Positions 1 through 11,211 of a stretch of DNA of 64,000 nt are shown in pieces. The notes beneath the pieces were generated by a model that did no database searches, was not told the DNA's origin, and saw only the letters and a list, made by a program, of their open reading frames with translations. Made by a program: the position numbers and the translations under genes. The stretch is from Voacanga thouarsii (taxonomy: Eukaryota; Streptophyta; Magnoliopsida; Gentianales; Apocynaceae), in NCBI GenBank assembly GCA_026120185.1, contig JANUWF010002128.1, forward strand, positions 310,001-374,000, written 5' to 3'. The first letter of the stretch is position 1. Each line of letters begins with the position of its first letter.

Positions 1-1508
1 AAAGGAATGTCCTAATTCCACTCTTGTACCCTACAAAAATTCCTAAGGGATTCATACCTTTTTAAATCTCTTGCTTCTCTTAATTCTTAATCGATTAAGT
101 AGCTCAATTACCTAAGCCATTTTTATTTCAAGAAAATTCCAGTAAGCTTCCTTGATCTTGGAGTTTCAAAATTACCTATGGGTGGGTACTATATTGGCCG
201 AAAATGGGGAAGAGTTATGGAAGGTTCCCAAAGAGATTTAATTTCCATAGTTGAACCTTCAAACTCCACCTTATGAGTGATCATCTTCTTCTTGTAGCAA
301 ACTGGAATTTTTTTCAGCTTCTTGATCAGTTCAATTGTCGAAACCTTCAGCCATCTCTCCCTCTCAAATACTACCAGAAAAAACAACCAATTCACTCAGC
401 TTGAAGACTGAAAAATTCAGCCAAAACTGGACTGCACAAAAGCTGCGCAAACCAGAAAAATCCCTGGACAGTTTTCGCAGTTTGGTGAGCCAAGAACCAC
501 GTTGTTTCTTCCACCTTTCCAACCAGAAATTAAACCCTGTCTTTCCTCCATAAAGATGGCTAAAAACTAACCTTAAAGGACCCTCCAATACCCCTTCAAA
601 GCTTCTGCAAGTTGGCTGAAGCGTTGCAAAAAAATCTACACAGAAATTCCAGCAAGCCATGCAAAAAACCAAACAAAAATTCCAACTTTGTTTCTTTTTC
701 ACCCTTTTCCGAAACTCACTCCATCTTTCTATAAAACTCACCTTGGTCAGCCTTGAACTGAACCTCATCATCCCCACCATTGTTCTGCATGAAAAGAGCG
801 GCATGGCTACCCCTTAAATCACTCCATCAATTGCTGCAATCAAGCCTTCATTTGGAGTCCAAAATTCCAGCAATTATTTCATCAAACTTCCATGGATTAA
901 AACTTAACTATCCAAAAAATTCCTTCACCATTGAACTCCTTAATTCGGCCACCCTATAGCTCTTTGAAGCATCATTCATCTCAGCAAATCCCCAACCAAA
1001 CAGTCGGCCATTGAATTTCAAACAGAAGACCTCCTTCAACCAAGATATTCTTACCGTACCTGCTACCATAACTCACTCCCCAAATTATTCTTTTTGAATT
1101 TCAAACAGCCAGCTTTCCTTTTCTCCCAAAGCTGAGAATTCAATCACCAGAATTTTCCAACCCATTCGGCCACCCTTACCAACCAGAATTTCGGCCAGCC
1201 TTCCTCCATCCTCTCCATTCCCTCCAAACCTCCAAGAACACCAAGAATACCAAGAACACACACCACCATTCTCCATGCCTAAGATCACTCTAAACCTCTT
1301 CAATCTTCTCCAAAAATTCTAGATCACACCTACTTATCCTCTTGAATCCATTTCTGCAATTTATAACATCATACGCTGAAATCAAGATTTTACTTTCAGA
1401 TAAAAAACCAAAATTTTCATTAAAGGCACAAGAACACTCTCAAGGCAAGCATGAACAATTATGTTCATCTTTCTTCCTCTTCAACCATTAATGAAATATA
1501 CTAATAAT

Positions 1509-1510
1509 CT

Positions 1511-1565
<55 letters not shown>

Positions 1566-1589
1566 TCCCTCTCTCTCTCTCTCTCTCGG
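1509..1589. repeat. (CT)n microsatellite inside the giant LTR
   Basis: This is a nearly pure CT run with CCCT interruptions near 1560-1572. The inverted copy of the LTR has a GA run at the equivalent place (20815-20872), so the microsatellite predates the split of the two copies. It creates artificial Ser-Leu and Arg-Glu open frames. Confidence 0.95.
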
Positions 1590-2159
1590 TCGAATGGTTA
1601 CTCCAACCATGGCCATTTTTCTTCTTTCTCCTCGGACGGATCAAGCTTTCCAAGAGTGAGGATTCTTTTGAAACTTCTTCAAGGTAGTCATCATTCAAGT
1701 AAGTCTCTTCAATCTTCTCTTTAAATTTGAGATTCTTGTCTCTTGAATGTAGTTGGATGAGGATTGAATATGTTTGGAGATTGAGTATGCATATATATGA
1801 AGGAGTTGGGATTGAAGCATGAGAATGAATGTGTTTATATGATGGAGTAGTGATTGATGGATAAGGATGATTGTTCTTGGTTGAATTTTTTAATGTTTTA
1901 AGGTTTGTTACATGCGTTCATGTCGTGAGTAGTATGAATGATTAAGTATGTTAGAGATTATGTCACCTTTGGTGAATAAGGTTTTATGTTCATGTATTCT
2001 TGTTGAGTCCACGAAAATGATTTGGTTTAGTTGAGTTTGGATCATGTGTTGGTAAATTTAGATCTATGCTTTATTTCAAGATTTGGATGGTTTGTTGATT
2101 GGTGTAGAGTGTATGTTCATGATGACGGTTAGCAATAGAAATTACGATCATGACCTTGT

Positions 2160-2720
2160 TGTCCCTAAGCTAATTAAGTTAGCCAATTTTATTTCATCAA
2201 TAAAATGATTAATACTATAATTTCTTCCAATGATTTCGAAAACCCTAGGAAAATGTGGATTTTGACTTTTATATAAAATAATGATATTTTTGTCAAAAAA
2301 ATGATAGCTTTGATTAAAGAAATAAAATATATAAATATTATATATAATAATAATATAAAATAAAGCATTTTATATAAATTATCATAATAGGTAGAATATT
2401 AATCTTGTAAGTCATGAATTCATAAGTACTAATAAAATTTATTTATTATCTTTTAATCAAAACATATTAAATTTTACTTATTATTAATTTTATTTACCAA
2501 TTATTTTGTAACCATTAGTTATTATAAATCATTATTTTAAATAATATCATCTAGGACCTAGGACCTTTCATCAAATAAATCCTAATTTATTTATAGCAAG
2601 ATTTAAACCTACAACTTATTAGTAACTAATTCACAAACTCTAGTTATTTTATTATCAAGCTAGATTTATTTCATAAAATCCTTTTGATTATCTAGCCTTA
2701 AAGTTTGGAACACTAGGGTC
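2160..2720. other. AT-rich, gene-free block within the giant LTR
   Basis: This very AT-rich stretch has many TATA, TTAAT and ATAAT words and no open frame of note. It corresponds to 19680-20230 in the inverted LTR copy, so it belongs to the LTR and not to unique host sequence. Confidence 0.6.
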
Positions 2721-3893
2721 ATGATTGTAGTAAGTAGAGTTAGGATTATTTATGAAAGCAAATTTTGGCTTGAGTTTGATTATGGCTTATGTTTACCCCA
2801 GGTGGGGTTAGGTGAGCTTTTGGAGATCTCTAATTTATCTCGAGCAAAGGATCAGGTAAGCTCTTGCATAAAACTTGTTTGCTGTAAAAGGTTACCATGG
2901 CGAGCTAAACACGAAATATGTGAACGCTGATTTGGTAAAGGCAATTAAGGACTGTTTCCTTTCTTATTCAATCCAACTAATTATTTGAAAATCAACAAGC
3001 AGTTTCACTCAAATACAAAACTGTTTCTAAAACTAATTTTGACAAGGACTTTAGAAACCCTTGATTGCCATTTTCAAGTACCAGTTTTCTCCCAAGTGGG
3101 ACAATCATCGTTGAGTACTCAATAAGGGTAGGCTAGTAGTACTAGTTTTGAAGATCAAGAGCGAGTGTTCTCGCAGGTGGCCACCTCCAGAAGTTGAACT
3201 CAACCTAGAGAAATGTCAGTACTATTTAGTCATGCCGGTCCGAGCCAGCAAGTTTCAGTCACGTCGAGTGTTTGTTGTCAGAATAGACAACCGATTTTGT
3301 TTGAGTGTTGAGAAGGAGGAGTATCTTACCCGGTAGGCCAATCACCTACCTTTTTGTCAGTCTACACAAAATGTGCCATTCTGACCGTTGTATGGTTATA
3401 GGGTCCAACGTGTGGTAACCCATGACCGCCCTTTTGAGTGGTTGATTTTATTGTATATCTATGGTTGGAAAAGACAAAATGCCACTCTTGATTTTGAACA
3501 TTATTTATTGCTTGCCAGTATTTTTCTTATGATGTTCTTACACCTTGCATTCATGAACTATTTACACTGAACACTCAAAGCACACACGGACTTACTGGGA
3601 TTTTTATCTCATATCCTTTTTTACCATGATTTCAGGTGGATCCTGCGTGGGGTTGAGTTGCTAGTTGTTGCCTGCTTGGAAGATATTCTGTTATTCATTT
3701 TATGTAATGCTTTAGGAGTTGAGAGTGAACAATTTTTATTTCGGATTTGTTCTTAAATTTTTGGGTTATAATAAGTTTTAAATTTCAAAGTATTGATTAA
3801 ATTTTTGTTGTGTGACCAAGTTATAAAGACCCATTGTCCTTTGGACGAGGCGACATCCCCAGCCTTGTTGGGCCTAGGTAGTGTGATGTTATC

Positions 3894-4972
3894 GATGATC
3901 CGCAACATGGAACAACAAATTTGGTTTTTGACGGACAATGTGATAAAATCTCATGAACTAACCCCAATAGCCATTGAGAAAACAGATGCTATCACATTGC
4001 GAAGTGAAAAAGAATTGCCAAACATTACAAATGGCAACCGGCATCGGCTAGAAGAAGAGAACCCGCACCGGCTACCCAGTACCCCCAAGGCCAAGCCACC
4101 CAGAACTGAACCGGCGCTAGCTGAAGTATTGGAACCGGCGACGGCTATCCCCTGTCCAGCTTCCGAAAATCCCACTTTTTAGCCTAAAATACTGTATCCT
4201 ACCCGGCTACACAAAGCCTGAAATAATGCTCAATTCGATAAATTCCTTGAGGTGTTCAAACAACTGCACATAAATATTCCCCTCAGTGAAGCTTTAATTC
4301 ACATGCCCAAATACGCCAAATTTCTTAAAAGTATGCTCGTCAGCAAAAAGTGATTGAAAGAATTGTCCATAGTGATCCTAAATGAAGAATGCTCAGCCAT
4401 ATTGCAGGACAAACCAAATTTACCACATAAAGAACATGATCCAGAGAGTTTCTCTATCCCATGTTTAATTGGCACTCTTCATGTCTGTAATGCATTAGCT
4501 GACCAAGGTGCTAGCATTAATTTATTGCCCAATAAAACATTTAAAAGGCCAAACCTAGGAGAACCACAACCCACTAGGATGAGTATTTAACTCGCGGATA
4601 GATCCATCAAATATCCTAGGGGTATAATAGAAGATATGTGGGTAAAAGTTGATAAATTCATATTTCCAGTGGATTTTGTTATTCTTGACATGGATGAAGA
4701 TTCTAAAGTTCCTCTAATCCTAGGTAGACCTTTCCTAACTACAGCAAAAGCATTAATCGATGTTCATGGGATGAGGTTGACACTTAGGGTTGGGAATGAA
4801 GAAGTAGTGATTCAAATCCACAAGAGTATGCAACACCCATTGTCTTCTGATGATTCTTGTTTAAGAATTGATATTCTTGACGAACCTATTTTTGAGTTGA
4901 TGCAGGAATCCATTGCGAAAGAGTGGACAGAAACAGCTAATGGCGTATCCAAAGGAAGTTCACAATAAGGAT
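3894..4972 (+). pseudogene. Athila gag C-terminus and aspartic protease (broken)
   Basis: The frame opens with an AITLRSEKEL block, the plant Athila gag hallmark normally seen as AITLRSGK. A Pro/Ala-rich GC-rich insert (about 4030-4150), a KFLEVFKQLHINIP block and the protease core follow. The protease keeps ALADQGASINLLP, where the family usually has ALCDLGASINLMP, so the catalytic Asp and the GAS turn survive. After it come LADRSIKYPRGIIED and a VPLILGRPFL flap-like region. In-frame stops occur near 4182, 4350 and 4588. The product would process the gag-pol polyprotein in the capsid particle. The start is arbitrary because the N-terminal part of gag is absent. Confidence 0.85.
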
Positions 4973-6600
4973 GGGATGAATAATTTGGAAATTGAGAAAA
5001 GCAGTTTGGGGAGAATGAAATCATCCATAGAAGATCCTCTCGAATTGGACCTAAAACACCTGCCCGAGCATTTGGAATATGTGTTCTTGTCTAAAGCAAA
5101 TAAATTGCCTGTGATCATTGCCAAAAATCTCAATGCAGAACAAAAGACCAAATTGGTAAGTATGTTGGGAAAATATAAGGAAGTTATAGCTTAGAAGATT
5201 ACTGATTTTAAGGGTATTAGTCCATCCTTCTGCACTCACAAGATTTTGATGGAAGAGAGTGCAAAACCCGTAGTGCAACCCCAATGTAGGTTTGATCCCG
5301 CATATGAGTGAAGTGGTAAAAGGCGAAGTGGTTAAGCTTTTAGATTCATGCATCATTTACCCTATTTTTGACAGTGTTTGGGTGAGTCCTACTGAAGTGG
5401 TACCAAAGAAAGGAGGAATGACGGTGAATCCCAATGATAAAAATGAGCTAGTCCCTATAAGATTGGTCATGGGTTGGAGGTTTTGTATATATTATAGGAA
5501 CCTAAAGAAAGCCACTAGGTAAGATCACTTCCCTCTCTGTTTCTTTCATTGACCAAATGTTGGAATGGTTAGCCAGACATGAGTATTATTATTTTTTGGA
5601 TGGGTTTTCTGGCTACCTTCACATCCCCATAGCTCCAGATGACGAAGAAAAAACCACTTTTACGTGTCAATATGGTACTTTTGCATATCATTGGATGCCA
5701 TTTAGTCTTTGCAATGGTCCCGGAACATTCCAAAGGTGCATGGTAGCTATATTTGAAGGACTTGCGGGGGGACATCATAGAGGTATTAATGGATGATTTT
5801 TTAATCATTGGTGATTCATTTGACTTGTGCTTGTCTAATCTTGAAAAGGTTGTAGCAAGGTGTGAAGAGACTAACCTCATGCTCAAATGGAAAAAAATGC
5901 CACTTTATAGTGCAAGAAGGTATTGTGTTAGAGCATAAAATCTCAAGAAAAGCTACAGAAGTCGATAGGGCAAAAATTGAAGCAATTGAGAAGCCGCCTC
6001 TCCCTACTTCGGTAAAAGCTATAAGGAGCTTTCTTGGTCATGCAGGTTTTTACAGGAGGTTTACCTTCAACTTCTCAAAAATTTCAAAATCTCTTACCTC
6101 TCTATTTGAAAAGGATGCTATGTTTAATTTTGATGATTAATGTCTCAATGCTTTTACCATACTTAAAGAAAAGTTGATTAATTCACCTATTTTAATTGCA
6201 CCTTATTGGTCTCTTCCCTTTGAACTAATATGTGATGGAAGTGATTTTGCAGTTGGTGCAGTATTGGGACAAAGGCGGAATAAGCACTTCCAACCTATAT
6301 ACTATGCGAGCAGGACTTTAACGGATGCACAGGAAAACTACACAACAACGGAGAAAGAATTACTTGCCATAGTGTTTACTTTTGATAAATTTCGTTCTTA
6401 TCTTATTTTGTCCAAAGTAATTGTTTATACGAATCATTCAGCCCTGAAGTGCCTACTAACCAAACATAATTCCAAACTAAGATTGATAAGGTGGGTTCTA
6501 TTATTGCAGGAATTTAATTTGGAGATTAAAAACAAAAAGGGTGCGGAGAACTTGGCTGTGGATCACTTGTCAAGATTGGATAATCCAAATTTGGAATCCT
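4973..6600 (+). pseudogene. Athila reverse transcriptase and RNase H (broken)
   Basis: RT motifs appear in order: VVKLLDSCIIYPI and WVSPTEVVPKKGG (5310-5420), FLDGFSGY (about 5595-5618, catalytic Asp kept), TFTCQYGTFAYHWMPF, and EVLMDDFLIIGD (about 5780-5815, both active-site Asp kept). The connection reads SFLGHAGFYRRF. RNase H has [36 protein letters not shown] and [15 protein letters not shown]. Stops fall near 5194, 5522 and 6140. Two frameshifts coincide with homopolymers: an extra G in the G run at about 5766-5771 and an extra A in the A run at about 5890-5896. The ancestral product copies element RNA into DNA. This copy cannot. Confidence 0.9.
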
Positions 6601-7962
6601 TGATAGAAGAGGACATCGATGACACTTTTCCAGATGAGCAACTCTTGCTCATAGAAGGTGAGCTTCCAAACACCCCATGGTTTGCCGACTTTGCTAATTA
6701 CTTAGTTGCAGGAATTACCCCAAAAGATCTCACGATGCAACAAAAGAAGAAATTCCTCTCCGAAGTACGACATTACTTTTGGAAAGACCTATATTTGTTT
6801 AAGTGTTGTGCAGACCAAATCATTAATAGATGCGTGGACTTTAGGGAAGGAGAATATATTCTAAGACATTATCATGAAGGATTTGCTAGAGGCCACTATC
6901 AAGCCAACAACACTGTACAAAAGGTGTCAACTCTGGATTCTATTGGCTCACATTGTTTAAAAATGCCCATAAGTTTGTCCAAAGTTGTGATAGGTGTCAA
7001 CGTATAGGTAACATCTCTAAATCTAGTGAGATGCCCTTACAAAATTTTCAAGCTTGTGAAGTATTTGACTATTGGGGGATAGACTTCATGGAACCTTTTC
7101 CTAGTTCTATGGGAAATAAATATATTTTGGTAGCAGTAGACTACGTTTCTATGTGGGTGGAAGCCCAAGCTTTACCAACTAATAATGCAAGAGTGGTAGT
7201 CAAATTTCTGAAAAAACTTTTCACCCGTTTTGGTGTGCCTAAGGTACTTATTAGTGATAGGGGGACTCATTTTTGTAATGCACAAATGGAAAAAGTTCTT
7301 AAAAATTTAGGAGTGAACTACAGATTTGCCACCCCTATCATTCCCAAACAAGTGGACAAGTTGAAGTGGTTAATAGGGAACTCAAAAGAATCTTGGAAAA
7401 AACTGTTAACCATACTGGAAAGGATTGGAGTCGAAAATTAAACGATACTCTTTGGGGCATATAGGATAGATTTTAAGACCCTAATTGGCACAACTCCTTT
7501 TCAGTTAGTCTATGGAAAAGTATGCCATTTACTTGTAGAGATTAAGCATAAGGCTTATTGGGCTATTAAACTTGTTAATCTTGATCTTGAGTCAGCTGGT
7601 AAGTCCAGATTGCTTCAACTCACCGCCTTGGAAGAATTGCGAGTGGCTTCTTATGATAATTTAATGTGCTATAAGGAGAAGGTTAAAAGTGGCACGATAA
7701 GCATATCAATCGTCAACATAGATTGGAGAAGGGCGATCAAGTGTTGCTATTTAATTCTCACTTGAAACTTTTTCCGGGAAAATTGAAATCGAGGTGGTCG
7801 GGACCGTTCACGGTAAGTAAGATATTCCCTTTTGGCACCCTCGAAATTACTCACCCTACTTGGGGCACGTTCAATGTCAATAGCAATCGTGTGAAACACT
7901 ATGTGGGTGAAGGTCTTAACAACCCCAAGCAGGTAGAGATGCTCTTCGATGCTACCCTATAG
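6601..7962 (+). pseudogene. Athila integrase (broken)
   Basis: The His-His part of the zinc finger is at about 6870-6900 ([11 protein letters not shown]). The CDRCQR Cys pair is about 100 bases downstream in a shifted frame. The catalytic core keeps GIDFMEPFP (first Asp, about 7078-7105) and [13 protein letters not shown] (second Asp, about 7250-7280). The third acidic residue lies in a VVNREL block near 7368, one frame off from the main frame. The C-terminal part (7723-7962) has the KLKSRWSGPF GPY/F-like motif and ends KHYVGEGL. The family enzyme joins element DNA to the chromosome. Multiple stops between 7440 and 7720 show loss of function. Confidence 0.88.
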
Positions 7963-9675
7963 AATTTTTGGTTTATCGTAAGGCGTTTGTTTTGTACTAT
8001 TTTTATTCTTTTTTTTATTTATTTTCTTTTCTAGTTTTTATGCTTTGGTGTGTCTTTTGTATTTTTCTTTTTAGGTACTTTGCTAATGCCTCGTTCTTCA
8101 AGAATTCAGCTCTTGTACAACACATTGCACAATGAATGGAAGTTTGTTTTTCTTATCTTTTCTCCTTTTTATATTTTTGCTCCTATGGTATGGTTTAGTC
8201 TTTGTTATATTTATTTGGCCATTGAGAACAATGTCCACTTTAAGTGTAGGGGACTGATTTGATTGACAATTCTTCTATGCATATACTTTAGCCTTTTTGG
8301 GAGTGAATATTTTTTCAAAATTTTTCTAATTTTCTTTGAGATTTCAAGCTATATTTTTAATGAATGTCTTTATGATGGATTATAGGGCATATGTTCTAGA
8401 TCATTTATGGCTGATGCATGACTTTTTTGCCTGCACTTGGACTAAGTAGTTCTTGATCAAATGTTTCGCATTGTTCTGAAACCTGTTTTTCTACTAAAAT
8501 TCATGGAGCATTCTAGAACTTACTTGAATACCTCTCGAGGTGAAATAAGAAAGACAGTCATGATTTAACTTAGAGATGACGGTAATAGGCCTTCTTTGCA
8601 TAGTTTGAGCTTTTTCAAGCCTACCTATTTTTATATTATCCCTAGTGCCTATTTTGAGCTTACATTGTTGATTTCTTTCATCAAAACCCATTATCATACT
8701 TTGTCCATTGCTTGTTTCTAAGTGTTGAATAATTTTCCAAATCTTTATGCTCTTAATGGATAATAGTATATGTAGGAGCATGTTGAGAAAGAATACTTGA
8801 AAAAGATCATGACTTATTACTTTCAGTCATGTATCGATAGTTATGTTGAGCAAGAAAAAGAAAAGAAAAAAGAAAAGTGGGGTAGAAAAAAAGAAAAGAA
8901 AACAAAAAGCTACTAGAAAAAATAGAAAGAGAAAAAGTGAGAAAGAAAAGAATAGCAGCAGAAAAGAACAACAGAGGAGTGAAAGAAAAGAAAATTGAGA
9001 GAGAAGAAACGAAAGAACACAAGAGGAATGGTGATTGAGCTGTAAAGGTTAAGTTCATATTAAATCTTTGACACCATTGCTAAAAATTATGAGTGATCTT
9101 GTAAAAGATAGAGAAGAATTGATGAAGAAAGTAAAAAGATGAGAAGAAGAAGTGAAAAATAAAAGAAAAAATGTAGGATTTGCTTGAGTTGAGTTGTAAT
9201 TGTTGAATAAGGTTATGGTTTGATTGATTTATGGAATAGGAGAGCAACAAGAGTTGGAAATTATTGATTCATTTTGCTTATCCTTTTCTTCTAAACTCTC
9301 AGTTTCTTTGATATTTGAATTTCCTATGTCCTTTGTTTGATAAGCTACATTACAAACCTTTAGCCTTACATTACAAGCTTGAAAGTCCTACTTGACTTAA
9401 GTGGAATCATGAAAAGAAAGCTTATGAAATGCATATTATTTTTAAACTAAATTCTTTCCAATGGTTTGAAAATATTGTTAAGTATTGAGATGGTTCTACT
9501 AAGTCATTTATCACTCAATCAATTTGTTGTGAAAGATGCAGTAGCATGTGTTTTATGTTCTTAAATGAAGAAAGCATTAGAGATATTATTTTGAAATTGA
9601 TTGAGTGATTTGATGAAACCTTGTGTTTTCCTACTTGTCTTTAATACTTTGCTTGGGGACAAAAAAAGAGCTAAG
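7963..9675 (+). other. Athila 3' non-coding tail
   Basis: About 1.7 kb follow the integrase with no credible gene. A block at 8040-8265 ends in the phrase ATTGAGAACAATGTCCAC and is repeated in diverged form at 17790-18075. A purine-rich stretch (8845-9030, runs of AGAAAAG) is typical of this region in Athila elements. The second Athila copy has an env-position frame just upstream of the shared block, which is missing here. Open frames in this stretch are compositional shadows. Confidence 0.7.
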
Positions 9676-9678
9676 TGT

Positions 9679-9687
9679 GGGGGAATA
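9679..9687 (+). other. Polypurine tract of the Athila element
   Basis: GGGGGAATA sits directly before the LTR start TGATAGGGG. It would prime plus-strand DNA synthesis. The copy at 27237-27246 has the same arrangement, GGGGGGAATG followed by TGATAGGG. Confidence 0.8.
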
Positions 9688-11198
9688 TGATAGGGGCTAA
9701 ATTAGTCATATTTTTTTCTACTTATTTGAGGCTATTTTGCGATACATTTTGTTCAATAAATAGTCATATTCCATCATATTTTAGATTTTACCTTCGAAAA
9801 GGTATTTTGTTTATTATTACAGATTTTTAGGGTAAAACGAAGAAAAAACGTCGCAAAACAGAAAAGAGGCGGCGCCGGCCATGCACTGTTGACATGAACT
9901 TTGAGGCAACAAAAGATTGGTGAAACAGAGCAGAACAGAATGGAACCGGTGTTGGCTCCAAGAGCCAAGGCAGCACTGGCTGCACGCTGGACTACATTGT
10001 GCAAAATTTGGAAAAATCAGCAAATGAGTAGAGAACTAGAACACAACCGGCGCCAGCTCCGAGAGCCAAGGCGGTGCTCGCTGTGCTCTAAAGGAATGGC
10101 GGAGCTTTAATTTTTCTACACGGTTTTTGGTAATATTTGGAGTTTTAGTATCTTTCAACTTCTACTTGGCCAAGAACATTACACCAATGAGTTTAGGCAT
10201 TTTTCAAGCCTATAAATAGATGAAAAACACTAGGAAAAATGAGAGAATTCATTGATTATCACAGAAAATCACTCAATCAAAGGACGAATTCTTCAATTCA
10301 AGGAGGGTTGTGCAAGAAGGTCTTCAAAGGAAAAAGAAGGAGGCTTCTCTATGAGTGCTTTTTTTTACTTTATTTTCTTTTTCTTGAACAATGATATGTT
10401 AATTGTTTTATTGTAATTCAACGTTGTTTCAGATATTCATGATATTTAGAGTTGTTTGATCTTTTGATTAATTGATTATTATTCTTGGTATTTAATTACC
10501 TGAGCTTATTACGAGATTAATTGATTGGTTCTTTCCATTAACTTGCTCAAACCAAAGGGGTTGGTGGTGGTTTCAATTTATTAATTTCATATTTGTTGTC
10601 TCTTAACTTGCTGAGACCATGGGGGTTAATTGATGAGGACTATGTAATTAAATGGTAATTGATGTTTGCCGAGACCAAGGATTCATTAGTTAATTTCATG
10701 TTTGAAATTCTTCGAGACGAATAGAATTTTATTAAGGATTGTGTTTAATGCATCTTTTGGGTGAATTACTTGAGACGAGATCAAGTGATTCTAATTTATC
10801 TAGAAGGTAGTGATTTTATGGATTGAAAAAGAAGTGAATCTACCTTAATCTTTCATGATGCTAAGAGAATAATTAGTTACGATAATGATTGGGGTACTTT
10901 AAGATCATGATTGTCAAAATAATGGTTTGAGTTGCATACTTCTCCATCCTTGACATGTATATATTTTTATTTTCTTTTATTTTATTTTTCTTTTCGTTTT
11001 ATTGAGTCGGTTAAACAATGAAAGATGGGTGATTAATGTATACTTGTTCCTCGAGGATCGACACTCATTTAAATCCTATGCTATGTTAATGATGATTACG
11101 CTTGCTCATATGTGTAATTTGGGGTTAACATTTTAATTTAAACTTGATTGGGAATATGCTTATTTTTATACGATTTTTTATACCCAAATCCAAACGCA
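9688..11198 (+). mobile_element. Athila-like 3' LTR, copy 1
   Basis: The LTR starts TGATAGGGGCTAAATTAGTC right after the polypurine tract and ends about ATACCCAAATCCAAACGCA. The U3 part holds two GC-rich direct repeats (9943-9982 and 10044-10083), both with a GGCTCC..GAGCC hairpin word, then a TATA box at 10211. The downstream part matches 27700-28656, 51240-52200 and 58850-59727. The right end is set by comparison with those copies and may be off by a few bases. Confidence 0.88.
10211..10218 (+). promoter_or_regulatory. TATA box of the Athila LTR
   Basis: TATAAATA lies in the context AAGCC-TATAAATAGA. The same AAGCCTATAAATAGA context is found in the LTR at 58812. The U3 GC-rich repeats lie upstream. 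This is the likely RNA polymerase II core promoter of the element. Confidence 0.6.
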
Positions 11199-11211
11199 TA
11201 AAAAAGCCCTA

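Larger units (their letters stand above)
1..3893 (+). mobile_element. Giant Tekay-like Ty3/gypsy LTR, copy B (left end outside window)
   Basis: Most of this stretch is the reverse complement of 18476-22400. Matching landmarks appear in the same order: the text at 1-60 against 22340-22400, a CT/GA microsatellite, an AT-rich block, and the terminal block at 3820-3890 with a CTTTGGACGAGGCGACATC-like phrase. It reads as plus orientation because the other chromovirus LTR at 52539-56339, which has a primer site after it, ends with a similar ATAAAGACCC / GGGCGACA block. Athila gag begins directly at about 3894, so no internal region follows. It is therefore a solo LTR or the 3' LTR of an element lying to the left. 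The short open frames inside are not conserved between the two copies. The Tekay assignment is an inference from LTR style. Confidence 0.75.
3894..11198 (+). mobile_element. Athila-like Ty3/gypsy retrotransposon, 5'-truncated
   Basis: The order is gag end, protease, RT, RNase H, integrase, a long non-coding tail, a polypurine tract and a 3' LTR starting TGATAGGGG. This matches plant Athila-type elements, and so does the phrase ATTGAGAACAATGTCCAC after pol. The 5' LTR, primer site and most of gag are missing, because the giant LTR at 1-3893 abuts the gag remnant. Coding frames carry several stops and at least two homopolymer frameshifts, so the copy is dead. Three other LTRs of this family lie at 27247-28656, 50797-52200 and 58544-59727. 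Confidence 0.9.

Noticed and set aside
364..804. 146-codon minus-strand open frame
   Set aside because: It lies inside the giant LTR and the inverted copy near 21600-21990 does not keep the frame. No motif is visible.
1461..1724. Ser-Leu repeat protein and its Arg-Glu mirror
   Set aside because: Both are translations of the CT microsatellite.
8807..9058. Phe/Ser/Leu-rich frame that could be a membrane protein
   Set aside because: It is the antisense of a purine-rich Athila tail, so composition alone produces it.
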